A DNA stretch of 64,000 nt from Saccharomycopsis fibuligera x Saccharomycopsis cf. fibuligera (GCA_001936135.1 CP012821.1:186001-250000), one strand, 5' to 3'; counted from the stretch's first letter, positions 1 through 10,407 are shown. Notes: a model not told the origin generated them from the sequence alone. Numbers and translations are program-made.

Positions 1-96
1 AACTTTAATAAGAAAGATCTGCATGACATTGAAATTGTCCATAGACTAGTCAATTTCAATTCTACCAGTGGTCGAAAGTTCAAAATTACATGGTAA
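1..96 (+). CDS. Possible C-terminal tail of a gene entering from the left edge
   Basis: Frame 1 is open from the first base to a TAA at 94-96 and encodes 31 residues ending in RKFKITW. The peptide has ordinary yeast composition, and the stop is followed by about 385 bases that look like a promoter for the next gene. I do not recognise the protein. A 31-codon open stretch can arise by chance in AT-rich DNA, so this is only a candidate; the sequence to the left would settle it. Confidence 0.35.
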   Translation, partial: NFNKKDLHDIEIVHRLVNFNSTSGRKFKITW

Positions 97-480
97 AGCT
101 AAAAGATTTTGAGGGGTATTACAAGTTTCCGGAATCAGTTCCAATTTTGGGCTAAGGGGTTTCCTATATGCTGTGAGGGGCATCTTGCGGTGACGGTGGT
201 GACGAAACAACGAGGACGAGTTGATGTTGATGTTGAAGGAGGAGTGCCTCCTACGGTACTAATATGCTCTAATTAGTGGTTCTTAGCAACAACCGTGTTT
301 GACAGGTCACGTGAGATGCATCGCTGTACTATAAAGAGCAGAGCACTTGCTCCAGCAACTGTCATCATTATTATCATCATCATCGCTATCAACAACAGCA
401 AGAGCCACTTGTTCTTCTCGTTTCGCAGCCCTCTGTACCCGCGCAAGCGCCAGCACAGCACCTCCTCCAGGACTACTGCA
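97..480. other. Intergenic: promoter of the phosphofructokinase-2 gene
   Basis: No gene is seen. The stretch holds a palindromic E-box at 307-314 and a TATA-like TATAAAG at 330-336, about 150 bases before the ATG at 481. The frame of the downstream gene stays open back to a GTG at 295, but that part overlaps these promoter elements and is probably not translated. Confidence 0.6.
307..314. promoter_or_regulatory. Palindromic E-box TCACGTGA upstream of PFK26-like gene
   Basis: A perfect TCACGTGA palindrome lies 167 bases before the ATG and 16 bases before a TATA-like element. In Candida albicans glycolytic genes are activated by the bHLH factor Tye7 through CACGTG-type sites, so control of this glycolysis-regulating gene by such a factor is plausible. 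That is inference from the family, not seen here. Confidence 0.5.
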
Positions 481-975
481 ATGCCTGAAAACATCCCCCG
501 GTTGGCTCTCAACGACTCAGCCGTCGACAGCGCCGTTGTCTCCGACGGCCTGGCGTCTCCATCACATTCGCCTGGTCATCGCAACGACATCAGCGGGCCA
601 GGCAACAGCGACGACCAGCCTGCTTTCCACTTTCCAGACTACAACCAGCCCTCTCTCCCCAAGTTCAACAAACGGCCTCTCAGCGACACTCCTTTTGTTC
701 TGAACCACGCCCTGCCCGTGCTCCAGGCCCAAGACGCGCTGCCAAACACCGTGCCCCTGACGTTGCTCTCCGAGGAAGATGAGCTGTCTCGCTCGCTGAT
801 GGAACCATCAGAAAGCCAGTTGCCTTCGAAGCAAGGTCTGGGCGGTGGAAACTACAGCGCTAGACAAGAAAAGCAGCTGCCAGGCAATGGCAGTCTGGAA
901 ACCCAGACGAACACCGCCCAAACGACCCCGTTTCCTTCGTTGGAGGACCTGAAAAACGGCCAAAACACTAACACT

Positions 976-1006
<31 letters not shown>

Positions 1007-3879
1007 AGTGTGGGGCTCACGCCCAGGTGCAACCGCCCATCTTGAGGTCGCTTCCTAAAAGACGCGCTACTACCCTCGACGTTCCTGGGCTCACAAAGTC
1101 CCGGATTTCTCCCGACGGAACCATTGCTCAGCTTGACATTGCCTCCAAGCTAGTGATTGTCATGGTCGGGTTGCCAGCCCGTGGCAAATCCTACATCACC
1201 AACAAGCTCGCTAGGTACTTGAACTGGTCGCAGCATGAGTGCAAGGTGTTCAATGTGGGGAATACAAGAAGAAAGACAGACAAGAAAAACATAGGCCCTG
1301 CGCTGGTACCGTTGCCCGATTTGCCCAGCAAGAATGGAAGTAGAGATACCAGCGGCGCCAACAGTGAAAGTGGTAGTTGCACCAATAGTAAAAACAGCAG
1401 TACCCTCAACTTTGCCGAGAGCGCACCCAACAACGATGACGAGAAGAAGAAGAAGAATGAAGATGGCAAGAGCCAAAACAGCGAGAAGGCTCGCCAGCAT
1501 AGTGCCAGCTTTTTCGCTCCCGATAATAAGGAATCGCTCAAAATGCGTGAGCAGTGGGCCATTGACACTTTGGACCAACTTCTTGATTATGTGCTTGAAG
1601 GCCCTGGTGCAGTTGGCATTTTCGACGCCACCAACACAACAAGATTACGCCGTCAGCGTATTGTTCAACGCATCAACCAGCGTTCCAATAACCAGCTTAA
1701 AATCCTATTTTTGGAAAGCACTTGCGACGACCCTAAGCTCATTGAGCAAAACATCAGGCTCAAGTTGAGTGGCCCTGACTACCGCCAAATTGACCCTGAG
1801 GTTGCCGTGAAGGACTTCACCGAACGGTTAAGAAATTACGAAAAAGTGTACGAACCCATTGGAGAATATGAAGAACAAAACGCAAACACTAATGGTCAAG
1901 GTAGTATTCAGTACGTTAAGATGATCAATGTCGGCAAGAAAATCATTACCTACAATATCCAAGGGTTCTTGGCAAGTCAAACTATTTACTTTTTGTTGAA
2001 TTTTAATTTGAGTGCAAGATTGATTTGCATCACTAGACATGGTGAAAGTGAAGATAATATAACTGGTCGTATTGGTGGCGATTCACCGTTGACAGCAAGA
2101 GGTAAAAAATTTGCCAAAACTTTGGCTAGATTTATTAGCTTCCAAAAAGAAGAGTTCAGAAAAAGGCAATTGGATGATTTCAACCACCAATTGAAGCTTA
2201 ACTATACAAAAAAATATAACGATAATAAAACTACATATGATAGTAATGAAAACCACAATAATGATAATGACAATAGCAGCCACGACAATATCACAAATGC
2301 CGCTTCCTCTACTACTGCAGCTACTAACCTTAGCTCACCTCCAGCTGAACCAAGCTTTTGTGTATGGACTAGCATGCTTCAGCGTGCCATTCAAACTGCT
2401 GAGTATTTCAATGATCATGATTTCTTTGTCAAAGAAATGCGTATGCTTGATGAGCTTGGTGCTGGGATGATGGAAGGAATGACATATCAGGAAATCCAAC
2501 AACAGTTTCCGCAAGAATACGAAACAAGACTCAAAGATAAGCTCAAGTACAGATATCCAGGCTTGGGAGGTGAGCTGTACTTGGACGTAATAAACCGCTT
2601 GAAACCCATCATTACTGAAATTGAGCGTTCTGAAGACCATTTATTAGCAATAACCCATAGAGTAGTGGCTCGTATTTTGCTTGGGTATTTCCTCAACATT
2701 GATAAAAAACATATTGGCGATTTGGATATCCCGTTGCATTCAATGTATATTTTAGAACCAAAAACATATGGTGTGGATTGGTCGCTTTGGGAATACAATG
2801 AAGATGAGGATTGGTTCTTCAAGATGGATAAATTCAAGTATACTAAACGATTGAAGGAGATCAATTTGAGTAACGTTGGGAAACGGAAGTACAGCGTGGT
2901 TCCTTCGTTGCCTAATTACAAGGAAAATATTCGCAAGAGTCTACTCGGAGGTAATGATGATGCAACTGCGGCAGCTGGTGCTACCAATAACAATCATGAG
3001 AAAGATAGCAGCGATGATAAAAGTGAGGACAACGATGACCAAAAATCGCCAAGAGTAAACACTAGAAGTTTAGCTGGTAATTTGAGTAGGTTGAGAAATA
3101 TCCCACCAAGGATGGTTAGCAATGCCGGTACTGCCGCTCATGCTGCTCATGCTACAAGTAACGTCGTTAATAGGGCCCGTGGTAAAGCCATTAGTCATGA
3201 CTCAGATACCTCAACTACAAATTCCACCAATCCTGCTGTTGAAAAAGCTAATAATGATACTAATATAGGGGCCCAACACGGCATGAATCATGGAGCAAGC
3301 CGTACTGCAGATCCAACCATTTACAATGGTACAAAGCCTGACCACGGCCATCATGATGATGACAACTGCCATTCTCACGGAAATGGTAAAGGAAATGGAA
3401 GTGAGACTAATAACAAAATAAATAGTGGAGCTGATCCTAACGTCAAATCCAAATCCAATTCCAATTCCAACATCAACCCAATGGCAACCGCCAAAGCAGC
3501 GGCAAAATTAGAAGCAGTGGAAAACACCGCAGAGTATGATAATGAGAACACACAAGAATCTAAACAACAAGATGATGTAGTCACACATGCAACCATTGGC
3601 ACAATTAACACACAAAATGAGTTGAGTGAATTGAGTGGTAGTCTAGATGAGTTGAGTCATTTGAAGGATGAAGAAAAAGGTAAGAATTACATCGTTGATG
3701 ATGGCAAAAAGAATGGTCAAAATGATAAAGATGATGGTTTGGCCTACAAGATCGGGAAGCCTGACGACAAAAGATTTCATGCGAGAACAGATTCGGAAAA
3801 GCTAGAGTTGTGGGACTTACAAGAACGATTGAGATTGTTGAAACAATCAAGGGATAACCATAAAGCTGAGGATAATTGA
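481..3879 (+). CDS. PFK26: 6-phosphofructo-2-kinase / fructose-2,6-bisphosphatase
   Basis: Cytosolic bifunctional-type enzyme that makes (and may break down) fructose-2,6-bisphosphate, the activator of phosphofructokinase-1. The protein is 1132 residues from the ATG at 481. The N-terminal 220 residues are low complexity with an Asn run. The kinase domain starts with Walker A GLPARGKS at 230-237, followed by FNVGNTRR. A Ser/Asn/Lys-rich insert of roughly 65 residues then separates this from the usual SASFFAPDN block. The phosphatase domain has RHGES with the phospho-accepting His near residue 520, a GRIGGDSPL motif, and a second His in ITHR near 726. Saccharomyces Pfk26 lacks the first His, so the phosphatase may be active here. 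The C-terminal 250 residues are disordered and Asn/Asp-rich. PFK26, PFK27 and FBP26 are paralogues and the exact orthologue is uncertain. Confidence 0.88.
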
Positions 3880-4306
3880 TTATAATGATTGATAGTTTTA
3901 ATTCAATTATTTAGCCTTTTCTTTTATTAGTGTTTATCTTTTATCGTTATTTTATTTTCTGCTCCTTTTTTTGTTTTTCTAACCGACTTTTTGATTCAAA
4001 AATTTACCAATAATACTTATATAAAGACGAAAATAATAAGACTACCACCAACTATTCCATGAACTGTTTGTTTTCTGCACTTTTTTGAAATTTTCTTTTT
4101 CTTAATGGAAGTGAAAATTATATAAACAAGGTATCTGTGCTTTTTGTGATTTAATACCGATACAGGTGCTGCTTCTTGTTTTTTAGTTACACCCGTATAG
4201 TCATTGGGTAGTAAAGCCTTATACTCTATGATGTTTCCTATTGAATATACTACTTTATTACCCAGAAAAGTTCGAATAACCTCAATCCAAGAATTATAAG
4301 TCTTAA

Positions 4307-4362
<56 letters not shown>

Positions 4363-4546
4363 CAAAAATAAAAGTAGAAGAAAGTTTTCATAAAAAATCT
4401 ATTATACAGCTTATATTTTGGATACATCAAAGAATCAATGAATAAACAAAAAGAAAAATATCATCATTTCATAATTATCAATTCCGCTTAATAAGTTACG
4501 TTAAAACAAGAGAAAAAATATGTCATGAATTAATTAGTCAATACAA
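3880..4546. other. Convergent 3' intergenic region with a 49-nt T tract
   Basis: Lies between the 3' ends of the PFK26-like gene and the zinc-finger gene. It is AT-rich with many short T runs, as expected for two facing polyadenylation regions, and contains one T homopolymer at 4314-4362. No ORF or RNA gene is supported. Confidence 0.6.
4314..4362. repeat. Poly(T) tract, 49 nt
   Basis: Uninterrupted run of 49 T on the plus strand, the longest of eight such tracts of 27 nt or more in the window. Exact length in an assembly is unreliable. Confidence 0.9.
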
Positions 4547-6589
4547 TCATACCAATTTTTGAAATTCCAAATCGTTAGAAAATTCAAGTCTCAAATTTGC
4601 ATCAAACAAGCTTTCCTTCTGCAAAAACAACTTTTTTTGATAATTCACAGTTTCCAGTAATTCTTGTTGTAAAAGTTTGTTGACTTCCAAATTCCACAAG
4701 TAGTGTCTTTTCAATTTTTCAAACGTTTCTTTTGGATCTTCATTGTTGTCAATGTCTTCGTCATCCTCGTTGTCATCAACGTTCTCGCCATTAGTATCAC
4801 TCTTATCAGTTGCTTTTCGTTGCAGATTGTTAAAGTTGCCATAAATTGACTTCATTAGATCATTGGGGAGACTATCCAGCAACTGTTGTATTGATTGTAA
4901 ACTGCTCAAAAAATCATTGATCAAAGTCAGCTTAAATGTCAAATCTATAGCTGATAAATCACCAACATTTTCAAGAATACTGACTGCTTCTTCATCGTCT
5001 TCATCGTCTTCTTCGATGTTGTCATCATTTTCTTCATTATTTCCAGCTTCTGCATTTAAATGACTCTTTTTTCTCTCACCGTCAACATCATCATCATCAT
5101 CATTGTTATTGTAAACGACATCATCATTGTCGCTGTCAATTTCTTGATTGATGATGTTGATTTCTTTGTCCTCACTATTGGTACTATTATTTGATTGTTG
5201 GAGAATCAGGGACAACTTGAGTCGTTTTGGTTTTTCTGCAACAGGCATATTTTCATTAGAATTTGTTTTTGAAACTTCAGTTGTTGCAGCAATGTGCTTG
5301 ACTTCAGTTTGAGGTGATAATAATGACTTTTGCTGCTCCTGTTTCTGCGAATCACTATTGTTATCGTCTGTATTCAAAATGCTAGAAATTTGCATCTCTC
5401 TGTGATGACTATGATTGTCCTCTTCTTTTGTTTCTTTTGCTTTATTTGATTCCTGTTTAGATTTTTTCGCTTCCTGTATACTTTCCTGTTTCTTTGTCTT
5501 TTGTAGTGCCTTTTCCTTTTTCTTCTTGTTGAGATTGAGTTGACGATTAAGTCTCGCAAGTTTATCGATAAGATGACGGTATGCTTCAGAATCTTCTCTT
5601 CTCCAGCCATCACCACCATCTTTACCATTTCCGTCGCTATTGCCATTACTATAAATATTGCTACTATTGATGACTCCATTTATGGTAGCAGTTCCCTTAC
5701 TAGTGGTTACTGTTCCATTATTTGAACCGTTGTTCAGCTTGCCAGTTTCTTTACCTAGTTTTTGTCGTTTATCGTAAACTGCACTAGAAAACAACAAATC
5801 ATGGACAAATTTTAACTCGTCTAGTTGGTCTACTGCTTCAAAGTATCGTTTTCTGGAATTTTTGGCAAATTCAATGCTTTTGTCATTGGAAATATTGTTG
5901 CCTAGCTTCTTCATATTAAAATCATTATTATCATTAATCACAGTGCCCTCTTCGTCTGTGTCTTTCTTTTCTTGTTTTTCTTCATCATCTTTCTGTGTTC
6001 TCTTCCCCTCATGACTATCTTTTAACAATTCGTCTTTCAAATGGAACCACCATGGATGCAATTCCATCTCATGCAACGGATTCGCATCATGAACTGTTCG
6101 CATATGTTTAGCCAATGCATCACTACGAGTGAACTTTCGTGAACATTCCGGAATAATGCAATAATATGGCTTTTCTCCAGTATGGGAGCGTAGATGAGAT
6201 ACTAGAGCAAATCGGCTAGGCTGAATAATTCCATTGCGCAGACACCCTTTCCATTCACACTTGTACTTTGACTGACGAGTACGAATGTGTTCTGTCATTA
6301 AATGGCTTACTAGGGAGTCAAGGTCATTGTATGACTGGTTGCAGTCGCCCCAAAGGCAAACATGTCGATTTTGTTGTTCATTTATGGCGTCGTTTTTTGT
6401 TGACGTTGTTTTGGTGTTGAAGTTGGCGCTGTGCTTATCTTTGGATTTGTTATCATTATTGTTATTCGTTTTGGTGGATGTTAGTGGGGATGAGGATGTA
6501 TATGTCTGAGGCGCAGTTGCCGATGCGGAATCAGAGATTGCACTCAGGGATTCATTCTGATATTTCGGCTGTTCATTTTCGTCCACCAT
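4547..6589 (-). CDS. C2H2 zinc-finger protein, Iec1-like (INO80 complex type)
   Basis: 680 residues with three C2H2 fingers near the N terminus. The metal ligands are C78/C83/H96/H101, C111/C116/H132/H136 and C144/C149/H162/H167. The CLWGDC finger, the CEWKGC finger with SRFALVSHLRSH, and the FTRSDALAKHMRTVH finger resemble a conserved fungal group that includes fission yeast Iec1, a subunit of the INO80 chromatin remodeller. The rest is low complexity: Lys/Glu-rich at about 350-400, very acidic at about 480-545, and a predicted helical C-terminal region. The start ATG at 6589 has no better alternative. Nuclear location is expected; the Iec1 link is inferred from finger similarity alone, and a plain DNA-binding factor is the alternative. 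Confidence 0.72.
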   Translation of the reverse strand: MVDENEQPKYQNESLSAISDSASATAPQTYTSSSPLTSTKTNNNNDNKSKDKHSANFNTKTTSTKNDAINEQQNRHVCLWGDCNQSYNDLDSLVSHLMTEHIRTRQSKYKCEWKGCLRNGIIQPSRFALVSHLRSHTGEKPYYCIIPECSRKFTRSDALAKHMRTVHDANPLHEMELHPWWFHLKDELLKDSHEGKRTQKDDEEKQEKKDTDEEGTVINDNNDFNMKKLGNNISNDKSIEFAKNSRKRYFEAVDQLDELKFVHDLLFSSAVYDKRQKLGKETGKLNNGSNNGTVTTSKGTATINGVINSSNIYSNGNSDGNGKDGGDGWRREDSEAYRHLIDKLARLNRQLNLNKKKKEKALQKTKKQESIQEAKKSKQESNKAKETKEEDNHSHHREMQISSILNTDDNNSDSQKQEQQKSLLSPQTEVKHIAATTEVSKTNSNENMPVAEKPKRLKLSLILQQSNNSTNSEDKEINIINQEIDSDNDDVVYNNNDDDDDVDGERKKSHLNAEAGNNEENDDNIEEDDEDDEEAVSILENVGDLSAIDLTFKLTLINDFLSSLQSIQQLLDSLPNDLMKSIYGNFNNLQRKATDKSDTNGENVDDNEDDEDIDNNEDPKETFEKLKRHYLWNLEVNKLLQQELLETVNYQKKLFLQKESLFDANLRLEFSNDLEFQKLV

Positions 6590-6924
6590 TGCGGTATTTA
6601 TGATTTGTATTAATAGTCTATGACTTGATGCGTAAGTAAGTATGTATGCTGTTTAAATATGTATCAATGGATGATGGATGGGAAAGCCAGATGGGACCTA
6701 AATTGAAAATTGGAACGATGGCCAGTATAGGGGAATGAAGATAAACAGTGATGCTGATAAGCGGGGCGGTTGTGTTGTGTTATGTTGCGTTATTCTGTGT
6801 TCTGATGTTTGTTTTCGATTGCTTTGGATGGATTGTTTTCAGTTCACAGCAGGCATTCTGCTCGGCAGTACTTTGGGCTCTCCTCCAAATATATCTGGCA
6901 CGCGGTTGAAAAATCACCGCTAAG

Positions 6925-6960
6925 CACTAAACACACTAAACACACTAAACACACTAAACA
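6925..6960. repeat. Tandem repeat, unit CACTAAACA x4
   Basis: Four perfect 9-nt copies, followed to about 6985 by decayed copies in which TGTAAACA replaces the unit. It lies about 335 bases upstream of the zinc-finger gene. Confidence 0.85.
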
Positions 6961-7040
6961 CACTGTAAACATTGTAAACACTGTAAGCAGGGAAAACGGT
7001 GGCCGCCAATGACCCACACAGATGGAGTTGGTCTATAAAA

Positions 7041-7080
7041 TATTACCCTGTTGTATATAATTTGTTATAACAGGGTAATA
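7041..7080. repeat. Perfect 12-bp inverted repeat, 16-nt loop
   Basis: TATTACCCTGTT at 7041-7052 is matched exactly by its reverse complement at 7069-7080. It would form a hairpin in RNA or a cruciform in DNA. Function unknown. Confidence 0.8.
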
Positions 7081-7500
7081 ATGTTTTGATCATAAATTCA
7101 ACATGGACAGTATTCTGTTTTTGCTTCTCCAGAGGTATCACCACAGTTTCCCATTTTTGGTAGAACATTATCGATCCTCCTTTGTTATTATAATTTTTCA
7201 CCGTTTTGTCCTTTTAGGTCTCTTATAGTTTCCGGCCCATGTGAAGCAGTTCAGTACATTGTGAATGGTGTGAAGCTAGAAACCACTACCTTGCTTAATT
7301 GAAGACCTGTTTGCAAATTGTAGATTTCAAATGCTATATTTTAGATATTACTTCACTGTGCTAAGGAAGGTGCTCACGGACACAACATTAGCGCCCCCTT
7401 TGAACTCAAATATGGCCTCAAGAGCGTAAGCTTACGTACTACACTTGTTTATCATGCTGCGAATATTTTTCTACAGTAACAGTTTTGTTCTTCTTTTGGT

Positions 7501-7527
7501 ATTTTATAAGCAGTGTGCTTATAAAAT
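7501..7527. repeat. Perfect 12-bp hairpin with GTG loop, then T-rich run
   Basis: ATTTTATAAGCA at 7501-7512 pairs fully with 7516-7527 around the 3-nt loop GTG. The right arm is followed by TTT and longer T runs. It lies about 290 bases beyond the RPS20 stop codon. The shape resembles a simple terminator hairpin, but yeast Pol II does not need one, so the role is open. Confidence 0.75.
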
Positions 7528-7818
7528 TTTTTATTTTTTTTATTTAAACATATAATCATTTTGACTCAAATTCCTGATAGTAACAAATCTAACCGAACAA
7601 CCATGAGAAAGAAAACATCAGCTATTCCTCAACACCTCAGCTGCGACTTTCACAATCTCACAAGCAAACATGTTATTCAAATGAGAAAAGTACCTAGAGC
7701 AATTTGAACATCAAAACAATCAGCAGCATGAAGACAAAAACTACCATATTGTTTAAGTTGTTATTTTTTTCAATATTGTTGAAAAGACCAAACTGTAACT
7801 TAAAAAGGTTCAAGTTGT

Positions 7819-8163
7819 TTAAGCAGCAACAGTAACTTCAACATCTACACCTGGTTCAATGGTGATTTGAGTAATCTTCTTGACGACGGTAGCTGGAGCG
7901 TGCAAGTCGATAATACGTTTGTGAATTCTCAACTCGTAGTGGTCCCAGGTCTTAGAACCTTCACCATTTGGAGTCTTTCTGGTGTGGATCTTCAAAACCT
8001 TAGTTGGCAATCTGACTGGACCTTTCTTGTACAATTGGTGTCTAGAAGCATTGAGGATAATGTTGTTAGAGACTTTTTCCAATTGCTTGACCTTGGTGGA
8101 GATCAAGGTGATTCTGATCTTCAAGATAGCTTCTTCTTCAACTTGTTTCTTTTCAACGGACAT
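7819..8163 (-). CDS. RPS20: 40S ribosomal protein uS10 (Rps20)
   Basis: 114 residues, close to the usual length of about 120. Blocks typical of yeast uS10 are easy to see: [52 protein letters not shown] and [11 protein letters not shown]. It sits in the head of the small ribosomal subunit. The ATG at 8163 gives a normal N terminus and there is no intron. The upstream region has paired Cbf1-type sites and a Tbf1-type half-site, the arrangement known for Candida ribosomal-protein promoters. Confidence 0.97.
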   Translation of the reverse strand: MSVEKKQVEEEAILKIRITLISTKVKQLEKVSNNIILNASRHQLYKKGPVRLPTKVLKIHTRKTPNGEGSKTWDHYELRIHKRIIDLHAPATVVKKITQITIEPGVDVEVTVAA

Positions 8164-8330
8164 GGTGGTATGTGGTTATGTGTGTATTGTGTCGTGCTGA
8201 AAGCGGAAAGAAAACCAGAAAGAGGAGAAATTAGAATTTTTTTTCTTGAAACACTTTTAAAAAAAGTATTGAAAAAAAAAAATATTTCACTAAAATTTTT
8301 TTGTTGTCTAGACAATCAGGAAAAAATTTG

Positions 8331-8392
8331 CATCACATGATCTAAAGTCTTAAATTAGCACATACTAATCATGTGATGTAAATAAGGGCTAA
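8331..8392. promoter_or_regulatory. RPS20 promoter: inverted pair of Cbf1-type sites plus Tbf1-type half-site
   Basis: CATCACATGAT (8331-8341) and ATCATGTGATG (8368-8378) form a perfect 11-bp inverted repeat, each arm carrying the Cbf1-type core RTCACRTG. AGGGCTAA follows at 8385-8392 and matches half of the Tbf1 motif reported for Candida albicans ribosomal-protein genes. The sites lie 168-229 bases before the RPS20 ATG. Binding is inferred. Confidence 0.65.
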
Positions 8393-9286
8393 CTTTTGAG
8401 TCAAACAAAGAATTATGCATAATATTATGATACATTACCCAATATTTTATGCATTGGTATTTGATGCGGTTTTATGCATATACCTTTAATATGGCTTTTA
8501 TAAGTTCTGCATGCATGAGTCGACTGGCAATTTGTATATAGAAAGACTGTGCTGCAGATTTCTTGGGTTAAATACATTTTTAGTATTACCACTCTTTTTT
8601 GACTACAATTCTAACATGCTTATGTTATTTAGAAGCTTTTCAGGTACAAAATTGTAGAATAACAGGAATTTCACGCATAACTAAGTGGTGTTAGAAATTC
8701 CCAAAGGCGCATCTTATTCAGATATGGATAGAATGAATTTGCATGCCTATTAAAAAAGTATATATATACAGAAAGCAGTAATGGCATCTTAGCACCGATA
8801 AAGCATATTAAAAATGTTCAAATGCAATTTGACGAAAAAGTACATATGTAATCTTCAACCCCGAGCTATAACAAGTTAAGTTAAAATATCTTTGATAAAC
8901 TTTTCAAGATAATGCACTTCACAAAAACATCAGTTTACAGAAAATTATTTTTCTTTTCAATTATTTTTTTTCAATTTTAGTTACAAAATTTTTACAACAA
9001 TCTATTTCAAGGTACACAGTCACTCTATTATATCTAGTTGAGGTATACTGGACAAGTCTCCCAGTGACTATACTTGCAAGTATGTTTGCGCAGTGTTCAA
9101 ATTGATTTTTTTAAGCTGTCCTTTTTTTCTTCAAAAGTATTTAAATAAACAAAATCATTGAAAAAACATGAGAAAATAAAACACTGAAATCAGATTATAC
9201 ACTATATGTGAAATAGCTCAATTCGTCCCCAAAAGGTGCATCTTGGGTCTCTGAATACAACTCAAGTACAACAACAAATTTTTGAC

Positions 9287-9290
<4 letters not shown>

Positions 9291-9329
<39 letters not shown>
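9291..9329. repeat. Poly(T) tract, 39 nt
   Basis: Uninterrupted run of 39 T in the RPS20-NUIM gap. Confidence 0.9.
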
Positions 9330-10407
9330 CCATAAGAATAGGACACTTCTTTAAAATTTGTTTCAGTAATATCTTACAAAATCAAACAATATTTACTCGC
9401 CTGTCTAATAATTGCCGGTCTTCGGAATGACAGAAGAAAATTTATGCAAATACAGTGGGGCTTGAGGATGAGCGATCAAGCGGAGTAAGAGAGGACGTAA
9501 CACGCAGCGATGCATATGATTTTCAAAGTAGTAATTTTAGTTACAGGCCCAGCCACATGGAGAGTGAAAAATGCAATTTGAACACAATGAATTTTCACTC
9601 TAGCAATTTGACTGTAAGGCAGTTTGTGTTTGCTTAACATAAAGCATGAAGCAATTTATAATAACTAAATTTTCTTAGTTAATGGTTGTTTAACCTCGTT
9701 GACTTCGGTAGAGCTACTGAGATTTCTAGAAAATGGTCCATACATAGGTATAAATTATGACCTGTTGTAATATGATTCCAAAAAACACTCGTACATTCAA
9801 CTGCCTTCGTAAATTCAACACTGAAAACAACAGTGTGTGCGGTTAGCTATAGCTTTTATGCATGACAAAAATATTTAAAAGTAAGCTTATTTACCCGTCT
9901 AGTATAAAGAGCTGAAGACAGGGTACTCTATGAAATAATTTTATGGCTTTAAGTTGTTAAAAAAAAGTTTTTTTTGTTTATTTTTAAGTGGCAACGAGGA
10001 CATAACTAACTTTTTTCTTTTATCCTTGTGATCTTAACTAGATAGCATATATTTACATTCTATGAACTGATGAACGCTATATTTCATCGAGGAAAAAAAA
10101 TGCTAAGGAATTTATGATTTCGAATTTAACCATTGCAGTGGCTTGGTTAATTTAGTTTGGTTTTTGTGGTCAAGAGCTGTACTTAATTGCCAGTTGTTGC
10201 CGTTAGTTATAGACTATAATAATAATTATTATTGTTCTATATAAAATCTTTAATTTGCTCTACTTGTTTTATTTAATCTTTTTATTTTAAGACTTATTGG
10301 CTAGATGCCAACCATGACTTCTTCGAAGATCTTTATATCTATTCCTCCGTGATATATCGATTCAAAGCGAAGTCTAGAATAACGCATTTTCTCAATTATT
10401 AATTCAG

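Larger units (their letters stand above)
6590..7818. other. Intergenic: zinc-finger gene promoter and region downstream of RPS20
   Basis: About 1.2 kb without a convincing gene. It holds a 9-nt tandem repeat (6925-6960), a perfect 12-bp inverted repeat (7041-7080) and a tight 12-bp hairpin followed by T-rich sequence (7501-7527). The left part is the promoter of the minus-strand zinc-finger gene and the right end the RPS20 terminator region. A small unannotated RNA is possible but not shown. Confidence 0.5.

Noticed and set aside
295-480. N-terminal extension of the PFK26-like protein from GTG 295
   Set aside because: It starts at a non-ATG codon, encodes an Ile-run and basic residues unlike the family, and overlaps a TATA-like element.
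9455-9637. 60-codon open frame in the RPS20-NUIM gap
   Set aside because: Starts at GTG, has no family features and sits in AT-rich spacer.
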